From Macropodus opercularis (Eukaryota > Chordata > Actinopteri > Anabantiformes > Osphronemidae), in contig CM061094.1 of assembly GCA_030770545.1 (NCBI GenBank), forward strand, positions 1,476,001 to 1,540,000: a stretch of DNA of 64,000 bases. Direction: 5' to 3'. Positions 12,501 through 27,500 of the stretch are shown piece after piece. Positions within the stretch are counted from its first letter, which is position 1, and every line of letters starts with the position of its first letter. A program made the position numbers and the translations under genes. The notes beneath the pieces are model-generated. The model did not search any database, had not been told where the DNA came from, and worked only from the letters and a program-made list of their open reading frames with translations.

Positions 12501-15500
12501 ACGACTGTAACACGTCAGGTGTCATTGTCTCCCTTTACCCCAGATGAGACCGGCTCAAAGGAGGGAATCACACGGCTCCACTAATTCAGGGACGGTGAGG
12601 TTTTTGTAACGCACTTTGTTTTTAGTTGGTTATACTGATCCGTGAAACTATAGTTTTACATGAAACCGGACTGTGGCCCGAAACAGGGTGGGGACCGCTG
12701 GTTTAGACGGTCACCTCGGATCTCCCTCGCTCTGTTCTCCTGCTGCTTCCTGTCCTCTTCTGTCTCACTGGGGACTCCCTCATCCTCGTCCTTCTCCCTG
12801 TCAACACACAGATACACACAAATGTAATCTTTTCAGGAGTCCTAAGTGTCAGAGTTCAGCCTCTGCTGCCTGTAGATGACACACAATTGCATTCTAAGGA
12901 AACGTTGCCTTTCACTTTTAAAATTGAGTAATTAAGTAATCAGTAAGATGGACTTTTAGCTTCAAACACCAGGATTTGAAGAGAAATAATCATAAAGGGA
13001 CAAACACGATCATTAAGCAGATCTTCTGGGAGACCGTGCTTGAATCCTTTCTCTCCAGACCGTTCTAAACACATTTAGGGGTCTGCTAAAATTAGTGGGT
13101 GCTCACATGCAGTGCATAGCGTCCTGTATGACGGCCCGCCACGAGTTGCGCTCCTCCTTGCTGCTAGCCAACACCTCCACCATCTCTGGTCGATCAGTAC
13201 CAGCTGTGATCAAGAAGAGACCTGCAAGGTACAAAGCCTAAATCAGTGCCTCAGTTCATCTTAATTCATCTTAACGCGTGTGCTCCATTTGAACCCACAC
13301 ATTTAAATAGCATGACACAAAACTGACCTCGGTCCTCATTAGCCACCTCTCTGACAATGAGATTCTGTATGGACATGACAGTGGAGCGCTGGTCCTGAGG
13401 ACAAAGAGCTTCATATCACACTCAACCCTACTTAGAATGTGCGAAATTCAGCATTTGCAATGTTCCACTTACTAAAGAGGCGAACACATATTTCTGGTCT
13501 TTTTCCTGAAGGAAGACCAACACATCAGACAGCAGCATGGCATGAACATCTGCAACACAGAGACGTCAAAAGATCAAACCCATTTGTTCACCTTCTTAAA
13601 CTAAATATGCCGTGGATGGCACAGGTCTCAGTGAGGCTGTAAAAGCTGTTCTCACTATGGTGGAGTGTGTACAATTAGAGCAAAAGGTCAGTAGTGGACC
13701 AGAAGGAAACGACGACACACCGTTTCTTATTACACTAACAGACAGGTTACTTGAACTATGGGGTGATAACAGTAGGGAAACATTACAAAGACTATTAGAC
13801 TAAGTATTTGTTAAAGATACTGTTCCCCGCAAGCAACAGCCAACCTTTGAGTCGTCCAGCAGAGTTCTTCAGCTGCAGAGCTCCGTCGTGCAGCAGTTTC
13901 CTCCCTCTGATCAGGTCCTCTTTAGCAAACATCTGGCCGCTCTTCATCCTCATGATGGACTTACTGTCAGTGCGACTGAAGATCAGAGAAAACCCAGATT
14001 TACACCAAGGCACAGTACGGGCAACTATAACGTAACCTTCCTCCGTTCCTTTGACGTTGCAGTGTGGGGCTGTGTACCTGTACACCTCCCTCAGTCTGCA
14101 TTTCTTCTCGTGCTCATTGACTTTACTGTCCACCGCTGTGATCAGCTCCTTTATACAGCGCAGCGCTTCACAGAGCAAGCTGTGGTCTTCATCAGAGTCT
14201 GTTCCATAGAAAACACGCCACATGTTACACATTTACAAGAGAGCTCATGTTGCAGCCCCGTCCTGTGAAGCCACATCACCGGGCGTGTCCCTTCTCACCT
14301 CTAGTGTGCTGGAGTATCCTCTGCATGAGTACAGGATATTTGGTGATCCTCTGAGTGACCAGCAAGATGCACTCCGGAATGCTGAGCCTGCGCACGATGC
14401 TGCTGCTCATCGTCTTCTGCAGGGACACGAGGAGGTCGTCTTAGTTCAAATATCTATATCAACTGTGCTCTTAACACTTTCACATAAACAGGAGCATGTG
14501 ACAGCGGTACTGACCTTGATGAAAGCCTGAAAGCGTTTGTCTTTGGCATGTAGGTCTTTGTAGAGATTAACGGCTTCGTTGTGGCGACTGCAGAACTTCC
14601 CGTAAGCTTTCTTCATGAGATCGGCATTAGCATCTGAAAACTGAACATCCAGACACAGCAGATACGGCTTTAATGCCATGTCCCCGGGTGAAGAGAAACA
14701 CGGATCAGGCAGGATGTCAATATGTAGGACTGGACAAACATTTCTTTTATTGTGCTAAAATGTTCAGTTGGACTGGAAAAATAATGAGGCGCTTTTGAAA
14801 AGCTCTCAGTTCAGTTCACGTTGAATCAGTTGTTACCTGTAGTAAAGCAATAAAACCACAAACTAAGCAAACACGCTTTTCAAGCCTTATGCTGCAGACC
14901 ATGTTGTCCTGCCATCATCAGAGCTGCGGTTCCGTATTCATCATCATCCTGGTGACTCGGCTGCGAGCAGCTCTTGAACTCACTGGTATCGTGGCATATG
15001 CTACTTCCAGGGCTCACATGTTGACTGCGTCCCCACAGAGCGGTGGGGCACCTCCTACGGTCATTTCACATCGTCACTGCACGTGTTCTGCTGCTCTGCT
15101 GCTTCCACCAGAATGTAATAGAGCATCTAATGCTGCAAGATGTCATCACCCCCCTAATAGCCCGAACCATCTGCTGTGTCTCTCTGGTCTCTAGAATCTT
15201 CACTCGTTTTTTTTTTTTTTATGATGTGACAGACTACCCTGTGGGCAGCTGCCTGTTCATCACACTCACATCACCACCAACAGTCAAGTTAGAGTCACCA
15301 ACTCAAAGCCTGCAGGAGAACCCAGAGAAAGCCCTCAATGAAAGCCTCTGGAGCTCAGAGCGTCTTTCTGCGGGCCAACCATTGCATGTTAAACGTTTCT
15401 GTTCACCTGGGTAACCAGAATGTCCCCGATGCGGCCGATGAGGAGGCTGTTCCGCCCTTCAGCTGACGACGCTCTCTTCGTCTCCAGGAGCCTGGAGAGG

Positions 15501-18500
15501 AACTGTGTGTGTATGTCCAACAGGTTATCCACAACAGGAAAGACCTGCAAAAAATGAAACGCCATGTACTTAATGTACTTCTCTGATCAAGTGCATTGGT
15601 GACACGCTGCTCAGCTTATTGCTCACCTTGTCCAGAGTGTGTGTGTCAAGCTGAGTTTCCTTCTGTAGGCCTTTGTAGTAAACTTCAAACATGATCTTCA
15701 AGGTCCTCACATGGTGGAACTCTGTCTGAAACAGTTCTGTGGAGAGAGGGAACGCTCGTCTACGTGTAAGGACAGGGTGGGACGTTTACACTTTGATGTC
15801 TTGCAACACATTTTACCATAGATAACGTCTTGTCTCTTGATTTCATCTTTCTTCAGTGTTTTCAGGAACTTCTTGTCAACCGTGCCGCTCCAAGAATCAG
15901 CTTCCAGATCTTTAACGTCACACTCAAACTCCCCCATCAGCTGACTGTCCATCATCTCAGTACCTTCAGATGCACAAACAATTACAGCAAATTGGCTTTA
16001 ACATCGGAGACTTTTTCCAGGTGATGAAGTCAGAAGCCTTCTCCAGCTACACGTCTTCCCACTGGTTTCCACTGTATGTGCGCGCACACTACCTTCATCG
16101 GTAAGCGACTCCGTGGAGGCGTTGACTTTGCTGCCCTGATGGAGGTTGTCCGTGGACTGGGATAGAAACTTCAGGCCTTTCAGCGGAGCATCATCTAACC
16201 TACATGGAACGTAAAAGTTTCTACATTTCACAGAATATGTAACATTCTAGTGGCACCTGGCCGCCACTGAGTAAAAGCAAGTGATTGTGTTGTACAGTAT
16301 TTATGTATTAAACCAGTGTGGTTGTGTTCTCAAATGGTGCTCATAGGCACAGATGCTGAGAGAGAGGACCTGGCACCGTGGATGGGCCAGAACCTCGCAG
16401 GTTCACTACGCAGTGTTGTCAACCTGCCAAACACCAGACTGGGGACACGGAGCGGATTTAGGTCCCATCTGTGCCGTTTGCAGCTCGACTTACCCTGCTA
16501 TATTACTGATGGAGACGCTCTTGGACAGGTTGCTGTGTGAGCTTAAGATGTTGGAGGGTCTCCATGGAAAGGCACTGAACTGGTCATCAGGGATGGGTAA
16601 CGTGGACCATCGTTCCCCTAACGGTGAGGGCAACGTGGACGATACGGACGATGCCGATGAAGCAGCTGTATATAAACATCAAAGACGACGTTTAGAACCT
16701 CCTTCAGTAAATGCACCTGCTGAATCTAATGAATAAAAACTAGATGCATCGTAAGCGCGACTCTCACTAACGATAACCTGTGTAAGTGAGTCATGTCGCC
16801 CCCTGCTGGGTGGATGTGCGTAGTAACGTTGGGATTTCAGACAGATCTTTTATATTCTTTCTATATGCCTGTTAGTCTCGACACATTCTTACTTTTGCTC
16901 CTCATGTTAACAGCTATTCCTGGACCAGCGTCTGGCACCATCAGCTGCTGCTAAAGACAAATGCATTAACAATACGCCATTAGGTTAAAAGCAAAATGTC
17001 TGCAACACAACCTTCACAGTCGCATGTCAGCCAGTTTGTCGAGTTGTGATCAACAGGAGCACGTGGCCTTCAGAAGAGACGTCATGTGTACAACACTTAC
17101 TTTGGTTTTGCTCTTGGTGCAGACAGACAGACTCTCTCTGCAGCTTTTATGGGCGTGGACTCCACAACCTGCAAACAGCAAAGACAGATGTTGTTACAGA
17201 TAAGTGTGTGTGAACCAACTTCTCAGACTAGAAAGAAAACAAGACATATGCAAATCTGCTACACAGCCCTATCAAGACAAGTGATGACTAAATGATATCC
17301 TGTTTCCTCTGTGCACTACGCACAGTTTCCCCATCTAAGTAGAAATGATATCGTTGCTATGACAATGACAACATGCACACAAACAGAGAGAGACGCGAAA
17401 TACCGCAAAGCTCCTGCCACCGCTGGAACAGTGAGACCCACGTACACCAACATCTCTCAGTGCTTCGTGTTAGAAGACGAGTGCGACATCAGCATAAAAC
17501 GCTCTAATCAGGATGTTTTTTTCCTCTCCGGACGCACAACTGCCAGTAGCTTTAACTGTTCACCCCTACATTTCCACACAGTTCATTTAGACGTTAAAGA
17601 GTATTTTAGTTCAGTTTTACTCTACAGTCTATATCCACATGCATAATACAAACCTCAGCACGGATATTTCTGCCACTGAACTTAAATGCACCGTTTCCTC
17701 GTAGTGAGAAACATTTGATCCATATACATTTAGGAGATAATTAAACTCTTTACATGTTGAGTAGGACACAGCAGATTTGGAACTGAGAGCCACAGGATGG
17801 AGAAAAGCTTTCTGACACCAACTAGGATTCAAGACAGAAACGCAAACCTAAAACTCCTAGCTTTCAAATCGGAAAAGAGCGAATGAACAGAGTTAGACAG
17901 ACGTTTCCTTTTTAGATTCTGTGAAACAGAAACTACTTATAGAAAAGAGTGGAACAGGAACAGAATACAAGGATGACGAAAGAAGGACAGCAAGACAAGA
18001 CAAGACAAAGCAGAAGGAAGGAAACTAAGGTCTGAGTGAGGCTTACTGCTGCAGAGGAACGCTTCCTTGTGAAGAAGTTTGGTGCAGTGTTGACATGCTG
18101 TGGAAGGACTCAGACTGACCGAGATGAACACATGACCGTTTGTCTTCTTTTCTTTCTCCCGTTCCTTGTCGCCTCGCTTCTCCTTCTCCTGGAAACCAGA
18201 AGAGACACAGGTAACCAACAGAGACACATTCAGGTTTGTGTACAGCCTGGTGCACTGGCTTCATGCACCCTGGGAGAAGCGCAGGGATGTTAAACCCGCA
18301 AGATGGGAACGGGACAACCAACAGTCACACACATCACACTTCATCAGTTCCAGGACTGTTATCTGGCTGTGAGCTTTGCCTTCGACTAAAGAGGAAGGCG
18401 GCCTGCTGTGTAATCTGCTGTACTGAATTTCAGCACACGCTTTCAAAACAGTAACGGTCTGGGGGTCGTCAAACCCACATCAATCACAGGTTTCAGAAAT

Positions 18501-21500
18501 CCAAACTCCCTGGGCTTCACACATCAACTTATTTATTGCACTGACAATACAAAACACTTGGTTTCTTATAGTTGTATAAGAAACATCATTTTAAACATGG
18601 TCTAAGTTACAGTTTCTGTAATCAGCAACATGTGGCTTTGACAAACTCATGAGCTGTGGCGTTTAGTATAGATCCTCATTTATCCTCAGAGCACAACAAA
18701 GTAACAATCTAAGTATGACATCCATGGGACAGTGGAGTCATCAGAAGGAGAAGGTCCCACGACACGGACTTGTGGCAGAGGGCACAAAAGCAGAACCTGG
18801 ACCTTCCTGCTCATGAGTTCCTCCAACAAGCGAGCTGACTGAACCAGCTCAGGGGTTTCAGCTTCCTACGTACACAAACGGTCCACCTACAAACATCCAG
18901 CGTTTCCAGCTTGGACCTTAAGGCTCTCTGAGGACAGCTCACGTCGGTGAGAAAGAAAAGGTGCCCTGAAGCTGCCGCCTCGACGAAGCCTGCTCCACGT
19001 CTGTTTTACTGGAGATCACAGACGCTCCAGGCTTTAGCGTCTAAAGCAGCTCGTCCTCCTACCCTGCACCAACACAATCCCAACCATCATCCTTGTACCA
19101 CACACACTTTACCTCTTCTGGTCCAGCATCTCCCTTCCACTTTACAGAGCGACTGAACCTCTTACTCAGCATGGCTGGAGCTGTGCCCTGACCCCTCCTA
19201 TCTCCCGCCAGTCCTTCGGTCTACGCGCTGCTCGTCAGTCTGCCCTTCGACCTCCCTGTCAGTCTCTGGCTCGTCTCGTCTGTGGCTGCATGTTGTTCTG
19301 TGTGTGATCATCCTGTGGGTGTCTCTAGACTTTTGTCATTGTCAAAAAGCTTCTCACAGTCTGCTTTCAAGTCAGGAAGTAAGCTAGCAAACATCTGCAT
19401 AACGCACAGACACACTCTCTCTCTTTAGTTCCTCTTTTACTGTAAGTCTACAGAGTTTTTGTCATTTTCACAAAGGCAACGTTTCAACACAAAACCAGAA
19501 CAAAAGTGTCACGATAAATGCGTACATGTCATGGTAACGCTCATCTGTCACGATCCAGAACACACACTTTTAGTTAGACTAGTTTAACATATTTTATTGA
19601 TTTCAACAGATTTGCATCTTGTCATTGCATGATTTCATTTGAATAAGGTTTCACCCCAGGTTTAGTTCGGTTTCAGGCTTATCTTTACTTTGCTAGGTAA
19701 GACTTACATGCCCCGTACACTAGGAACGTTAACGATGCTGGCACTGCGGGGACTACACAATTCAGTGAGCAGGTTTATTAGCAGATGGACAAAGCTACAG
19801 AGCCTTCGTCACACTGCAGAACCGAGCCAGTTCTCCACAGTTTACCAGCTACATCTAGCACAGGCAGGACTCCCACCGAGGGACTGTGGTGAAATACTGA
19901 AGAAGGAAACCACTGAGCTTCCTCTTGTCAGCGGCTGATGAGTTTAAGACAGACTGTATTCATGAGGACGCCCTCTGCCCTGTGTGTGTACAGATCCATT
20001 GTTCTCACATTTAATAAAGGACTTCGGCTCTCACCATATTACTGGATTTCACTGAAACTAAATATTGAGTCTGTGTACACGTTTGTGTAGGAAACTACGG
20101 AATTCAACACAGTTTTTATCTGACTCCTTCCACAGATAAAGTGACTGTAGTGGGCGACTTCAACATTCATGTAGATATTGACAGTAATTGTCTCAACACC
20201 ATCTTAACTCACTACTGGACTCTATTGGTTTTAGTCAGCGTGTGAATGAACCCACTCACTGTATTCATCATCCTCAGCATCTGGTCCTGACTTTTGGAGG
20301 TGGAGACTGATTGTTATCTGGCCATAACAGACCTGACAACAGTTGGAAAGAAGTTCTTCTACAGCAGATGTTTATCTGATGATGCTGTTGTTAGATTAAG
20401 GAGACGATTCCGTCATTTATCACTTTGTGCTGCTAGAACCACATATTACTCATCATTATTGCCTATTATCTGTATGTGCTGTAAAAATTGAGTTTCCCCA
20501 ACGTGGGACCAATAAAGGATTATCTTATCTTATTCTAAAACTAAATCCTCAGACTTCAGCAGTAGAAGTAGATCGGTGGGGAGGTCCTTTGAGGCAACAG
20601 ATTTGTAACAGGAGGAGTTAAACTGTGCCCAGGATGCAGACAGTCCTGGCCTACTATAGTACAGTGGTGGGATTGAAGGTGGTAAGTCAAACTAGGGCCT
20701 TTGCAGAAGTATTTGCAATAGAAGCTGAGTGTGTGGCCCTGAAGATCAATCATCCTTAGAAGCGTCACTGCTGATGGCCGTGGGAGACGAGTCAGGCCCA
20801 CGACTACGCTTGTATTAACAGAGGAAAATAAAAACAAGCCCAGGTTTCTCTTTAGCTCTGTAGCCAGGTTGACTAGGGGTCACAGCTGTGTAAATAAAAC
20901 CAGAACCAGTAGAGATAATGTCTATCAGACTCTCAACAAATGTCACAGATCAACAGCTTTAGATTTGCTGGACATAGTGGAGTTGTCTCGGTTGGTTCCA
21001 GTGAAAGTCAGTCCAGACATAGCTTCCATTTCCCTTTGGCTGCTTCCTTCTGACCACTGCTCATGCTGGGCCTTCATCTGACTCGGGTCAGATTGAGGAC
21101 TTTTCTGTTTCACACATTTATCCATCTGTTCCCTGCGTGTCTCACTAGAAGCAGGACTGTGTCCTATGAACCGCATTTAGCACGTGCCTGTCACTACACA
21201 GCACAGCTGATGGTTGGGAATCACTGCAGTAATTGGTGAACATAAGGTTATGCGCAACACTCATACAACTGGTTGAGCTACGCCTTCGCCGTCTTGTGCA
21301 GCTTTTGACATACTGGTCTCCAAATTATCCTCTCCAAACTTTTCAGGCGTTTCATCTGCGTATCAACTGTTGGAACTCACCTTGACCTTTTTGCTCATCT
21401 TACTGCGTAGGTAGCTGAATGTCCGGCTGATCTTAGGTCCTTGAACTTTTCCCTCAGTTTCGCTCCGCAGAGGACCCGGCTCTTCCTCTGAAATACTGAC

Positions 21501-24500
21501 ACACACACACACACAGCTTATAAAACCCTCTTTCATATATCACGCATGTGAAGGAAAAAACAAACAAAAAGAAAAATTAGGAACACACAGGAAAGAAATG
21601 TTATTTTAACATAGTTGCTACTGAAATTATTTTAATTAAATGTGGCAACTGGCAACACAGTCTGAAGACGGTTCTCAGTGATTGTCAGTATTAAGTAATT
21701 ATTGCTACATTCTCTGTGAAACCTGTGTCAGTTTATTGAAGACACTATAAACAAATACACCAATGCTATGACTAGTATTTTATGAGCATTTCTTACCTGT
21801 ACTCCAGGGTGCTGGCGTTACTGGAGAACGGGCTGAGCCCTGCAGGAGGCAAACGGGACAGTCTTCATGCTGTTCTTATGAGTATGCAGCACAAGTTCAA
21901 ACTACATAAACTGACATTTGGTCAAACTAAAGATCAAAAGACATGAGCATAAGGTTGTGCTGTGTGTTGGTGTAGATAAAGGAACTTTACACATTTCTGA
22001 CTGCACTCTAAAGCTAATGCACTAGACATTAGCTTTAGTGTTGGCAGCCTGACAGCAGCAGCTGAAGGTTGGTTGACTCCTTCAAGGCTGTTTTCCTTGT
22101 ATAATATATTCATATGTCATAATGTGTAACTCTGCAGATAATCATATTATTCAGTGCACACAGCATCTATGGTACGTCTGTCCATTCTGGAGGAGGTAGA
22201 GTCTGAAACTTTGTTTCATCCTTTTCCCCATTTGTTTTGCCTTTGTGTACTCAGACTTTAAATACTGGAAACATGCAACACGGAATTAACCATGGAAATA
22301 TCAACGGCAGCTCACTCACTGCAGTTCAATTTGGCAGTTTTTATGAAAAAAATAAGGGAAAATTCAGTTTGGTCATAAAACCGCGTTATTACAATTATGC
22401 CATGACGTGTCAAAATGCACAGGTACCTGCTCCACAGCATAGAACTTGTAACAAGGACAAACTAAGACAGAGAACGTCTCCGTATTCTGCGTAAGTCAAT
22501 AATTACGGGCTTGTACGGGCAGCGGTTGGGATGTTTGTGCGTTACTGTTAAAATGAGCCACTGTGCTGCCATCTAAGCTGCTATTGGAGATGTGGAGACA
22601 ACAACCGACCTGCATCCACATTTTTAGGGGCCTAGAGCAGGACTTAACAGCGACGCCCCGGCGTCGACGCAGTAAATGATCATAGCTTTATAACAATATT
22701 GCTGGATTCGATAATTTTACTGTGAGGCTGGTAGGTAATCTTTTATGAGACTGGGTGCAGCAACGGCTAATGGCTTGATCTGCGCTTGACGAGAAATGTT
22801 ATTTCAGTATTAGCATGTCCAGAACAAAGCCAGTGTTGGGACACTGCTCAGAGACGTTTGGGTGTCACACGGGAGAGGGGTAACATACTTGGTCAGTGCT
22901 TGTTGTTTTGTTAAGCAGTGTTACAGGACCCCAGGGTACAAACAAGGGACTACTACAGCTACACTCGTCATACTCACTCCCTCTCTCTTCCTCATCATCA
23001 CTGCAGGAAGACGCAATAGAAAAGAGGCGTCTATTTCTGGGGAGGAGTGGGGAGATACTGAGGGAGAAGGTGATTCGTCGCTTTGATGGAGGAAATCCTC
23101 TCACTGAAAGACGTGGATGGGGTGTAGCAGGATGAATAAGAGACGTCTGACTGAACAGCAGTTCAACAAGATTTAAGAAATCTAGTTCTAACTCACCATC
23201 GATGTTGCGATGACTGATGGTAACCATAGAAACAGACTTGGTCAGGGTTTGGTGATGGAACATGGCAGGACAGCTGCTAGTCACTGGCAATCCCTCGGAT
23301 GACGCCTGCAAAACGATTATGGGAATGACTAAACATCTGCACACTATTCACCAAACACCTCTTCCTGCACTGACAATGACAATCTAGACATTTGGTGACG
23401 AGACATGATTAACATGATAAAGTCTAAGTGCATTTTGGATTTGTTTGCACATAATTTCTTCCCTTCTCCACAGAGATCAAACTATTTTGCAGCTAAACAG
23501 ACCCTCTACATGTTCTCCATTATACAAATGCTAAAGAAAACCTCAGCTTTTCAACTTGAGCAATACGTTTCCTTACGTTCCCAAAAGTTACCGTTCACAT
23601 ATGCACCCACACACACCTGGCTATCGATGCTGATGCCATCTCCTTCTTGCTCCTCCTCAGTCAGAGAGATCAGCGAGCCTCTCTCCTGGCTGTCCAGATG
23701 TAAACTTCTGCCCGCAGTCCTCTCCTCCTGATCGCTCAGGCTGGGACACTGACTCTGGGGGCTTCCCCTCTGCACCTCAAGACGCTCTAGACTGTAGCTG
23801 CATGCAAAAACAACACATATGTGTTTTGTGGTTAGGGTTTTCTCCATAGAAACAAAACCAGCCTCTTGTTATTGACACCTACTGTTTACCTTCTATTGTC
23901 TATTTGCTGCTGATCAGGATGCCACAGGTTGGATGGACACCAGCTCATACTGAATAAAAGATGGAGGATGGATGGAGAAAAGCAATGATTTTTTTTAGAC
24001 CAGAATGTGATAAATGAGATTAAAATGACTAGTAAAGACGTATTATGAGGTGTTACAGAAAATGCAACTGCTCGTAATAGTGGAGAAAAAAATGCTGATG
24101 GGTTAACAGTTGCTGAGTGATGAGAGGTTGTTACACTTAACGTTCTAAAAGTTGAGCAAAACAAGAAAAAAAAGGTGGAGAAAGCAAAAGAACCCCAACA
24201 CATAACAGAAATGAATAGTAATTAAAGTGAAAAGATGGAAGAAACCCTATGACTGTCTGTGTACAGTCGTATGTATGAGACGAGACTTGATCACTGATGT
24301 ACAGTGGCTGTTGCCATGTTGTGTAACTGACTGAATGTGAACCTCACCTCTCAACCAGTCAAACAGAGGCTTGTTTAGCAAAACTGTAACAGTTATTGAA
24401 AATCCAACTCACTGACTTTGGAGATAGGACTCTGGAGAAAATCATGTTTGTGGGGGCACATTGCTAAAGAGCAGACAACTTTAACTCTTAACTACTTTAA

Positions 24501-24523
24501 GTTTAGGAAGTGAAAATGTGACC

Positions 24524-24554
<31 letters not shown>

Positions 24555-27500
24555 TGTGCCCGGTTAACCCTGCAGTTCTGTCAGACTGATGCTTTAAGTG
24601 TTAAGTGTTGCCGTCAGAATCGGCTGCTGACACTGGACCACATTAGACATTTTCCATCTCCATCCTCACTCCAAGCAGATGGAGATGGGCTATTTTTCAT
24701 TCCATGGGTTTTCCAGTGGATACCGAGCATAGCACTAGGAGTGTGTGTGTGTGTAGACAAGTCAGAGCAGGCTGAGGCTGGCAGATGGCAGCATGCATGC
24801 ACTCCAGTGACAAAAGACACAATGACAACACTTGACGTGGTTCCCCAAACAACAGACACACAGCAGCAGAGGGATGACGGTGGACTGTACCTTCTCCGGT
24901 GGAGGGGGGGCTTGGCTCTCCTCGCCTCTCCTGGCCGGCTCTTCAGCGAGCTGGGAGAAAGGACACAGGGAATGTTAGAGCAAAGAGAGGTGAGGTGAAA
25001 CGAGTGACAGCAGCACTTCTACGTAAATGAAGCAACGTTGTGCACTTCCTGAATATGTATGTACGGCTGAGTGATGGCCATTTCTGCTTCCCAGCATCCA
25101 TGTGTGGACTCTAGACAGCGCTGTGAGGCGCACTGGACTGGACATATCGTGAACGCAAGCTTTACACTCAGAAGGTCAGGTGATGGCCGGTACCTGTGCT
25201 GCGTGAGGTCAGCGTCCTTACAGGCGCTGCTCGGGCCCGGCTCCCAGCTGTGACGGCGTAATGGAGACATGGAGCGAAGAGAGGCTCGCAAGATGGCAGA
25301 GGAGATGGGATTTCCTGACAGCTGGGCTTTGTTCTCATCTTTTTCTGCTCTTCCTCGTCCTTCTGCAACACCGCCCCCTGTAATTCAGCATTCATTACCC
25401 ACACATACAGCACAAGCAGTAGTAGGTGGTAAGTAGGAACACCAGCACAAAGGACACGCTACTTAAGCTGACATGCATTATGGTGCACCCACAAAACGTG
25501 CATCACAATTTCAATCTCAATGTACTTTGAAATCAAAGATTTCCCACCATCACTTGATCACTCGCTCCATAATCAAGACACAGCAGCATTTTTAAAATAG
25601 TAGCAGGTAAAGCAGGTGTTTCATCAGTGTGAGTCTTGGATAAACGATAAGTAAAAGTTGAGCAACAGTGGTACGGCCATGCTTTAGTTTAATTTCTGAC
25701 CCACGAGTAAGCATTGCTCCCTCACCTTCCATATTAGTCTTAGTTGTGTTTAGCAATGTTTAGTAAAGCAGGAGCCCATAAACAAACCAGACTCTTCAGC
25801 CAGCACATATCTCCAACAAACAAACACATGGGGAACTTTACCGGTCGTCTGGGTTTCTGGCTTTCTCTCAGAACCACCAGTGTTCGCTGTATGAGACAGT
25901 GAGGATGAAGCCCCTTCACTGGGACTGATGTCTGCCTGTATCGACTCGTCCGCTGAGACACGTACCCCTTTGTCCCCATGTCCCGCACACGAGGGAGGGA
26001 AGGGCTGAAGAGAAGAGAAGACAAAAGATGAGCAGTTTGCCATGGAAGGCTCTCATGAGTGGAAAAGAATGACTGTACATTAGCAGACGATCAACAGGAA
26101 ACAGTCTGTTGTCCTGTTTTGTCTCCAGCTATCTTCCCATCAACACTGACCAGATTCCCAGTCCCTCCCAGCTTGTGCTCGACCACCTGTCTGTGCTTTT
26201 AGAGTTCAGCAGTACTTCCCATCCAAGAAAGACCCCGAACTTCCAAAGACTGTACACGCGACCCATCTGTGGACAAACCAGCTGAATCGAGCCTGAAGAT
26301 GATCAACTGCTGGGGATGCTTCCACTTTCATCTTTGTTAAGCAGGATTTTCTGCAGTGATGGCGACCACAACCAAATCACAGAGTAGACTGTAACACTTC
26401 AGGTGTCATGGTCTCCCTTTAGCCCAGATGACACCTGCTCAAAGGAGGGAAATACACGGCTCCACTAATTCAGGGATGGTGGGGTGTGTTTTGTTGTTTA
26501 TACCGATCCCTGAAAATACTGTTTAACATGAAGGTTCGTGGCCCAAACAGGTTGGGGACCGTCCGAGGGCTTTCTTTTAGTGCAGGCTTTCTTCTTGTGC
26601 TCTTTCATAAAGGTCACATTTGCGGGGTGCATGTCCAGTGGACCGATTCCCCTGAGCTGGATCTCTGCAGCTCGTCCAGAGGTAAAAGAACGTGACCTGA
26701 CGTGTCTGCCGTGTTCCTTGGACTTCATGATTCTGGTTGTTCACTAATGTTCTCTAACAAACTCTTCACAGAACAGCTGTATTTATATGGATACTAAATT
26801 ACACACAGGTGAACTCGGTTTACTAATAAGGTGACTTCTGAATGAAACTCCATCCACATTAGTTAGTTTCACAGTATCACACAATTTGGTCAAACTCAAG
26901 CATTATGAATACTTCCAGGTTCTCAGGAAACACCAGCCAGACTTTTCCAAACCCACAGTGCCTCATGATTGTCAGGATTGTAAGAGAACTCGGTGGAAAA
27001 AGGCCACTGCTAGAACAAGTGAGTCACCCTGACTTTCACTGATCTCACACACAGCAGCTGAAGGCTGTTATGCTTTGCCACGGTATGAACCTTCACGGTC
27101 CTGTAAGGACCGCACTAAAAGCTGAACTTCATCCAGCGGTGTGTTGGGCAAATTGACGTTCATAACCAACCCAGGTGCTATTACTACTCGTTTCTCTGCT
27201 GTAATGACTGCTGGGCTCCTTATGAGCAACTCTCCTCTTTTTAGCGTTTATGACTAGTTCGACTTGGTCCCTGCCAAGACGTTTAGGGGAAAACTTTTCA
27301 CGTTATGTAACACTTGTTTCCCCAGAGTTTTCCTCATCCCAGGTAATTTTAGAAAAGTGCAGAGGGAGGAAGCTGTAGAAGCCCGGCGTGAGTTTTAGTT
27401 TCTGTGTTGATGTCAAAGCATCATTACCTTTTTAAACACACCGTCATCCTGGTCAGAACTGACTTGCAGGCGCTCACAGTCTTTTTGCAACACACCCACT

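Larger units (their letters stand above)
18189..21380. other. akap13 intron 20, rich in retroelement debris
   Basis: A 3.2 kb intron. 18200-20080 shows no recognisable exon or element. 20090-21080 contains three separate pieces of LINE-derived sequence (listed separately). Open frames on either strand have no recognisable domain. Confidence 0.6.

Noticed and set aside
14880..15240. Two overlapping plus-strand open frames in an akap13 intron
   Set aside because: No similarity I recognise, no splice support, and they lie antisense between DH exons with low-complexity T tract.
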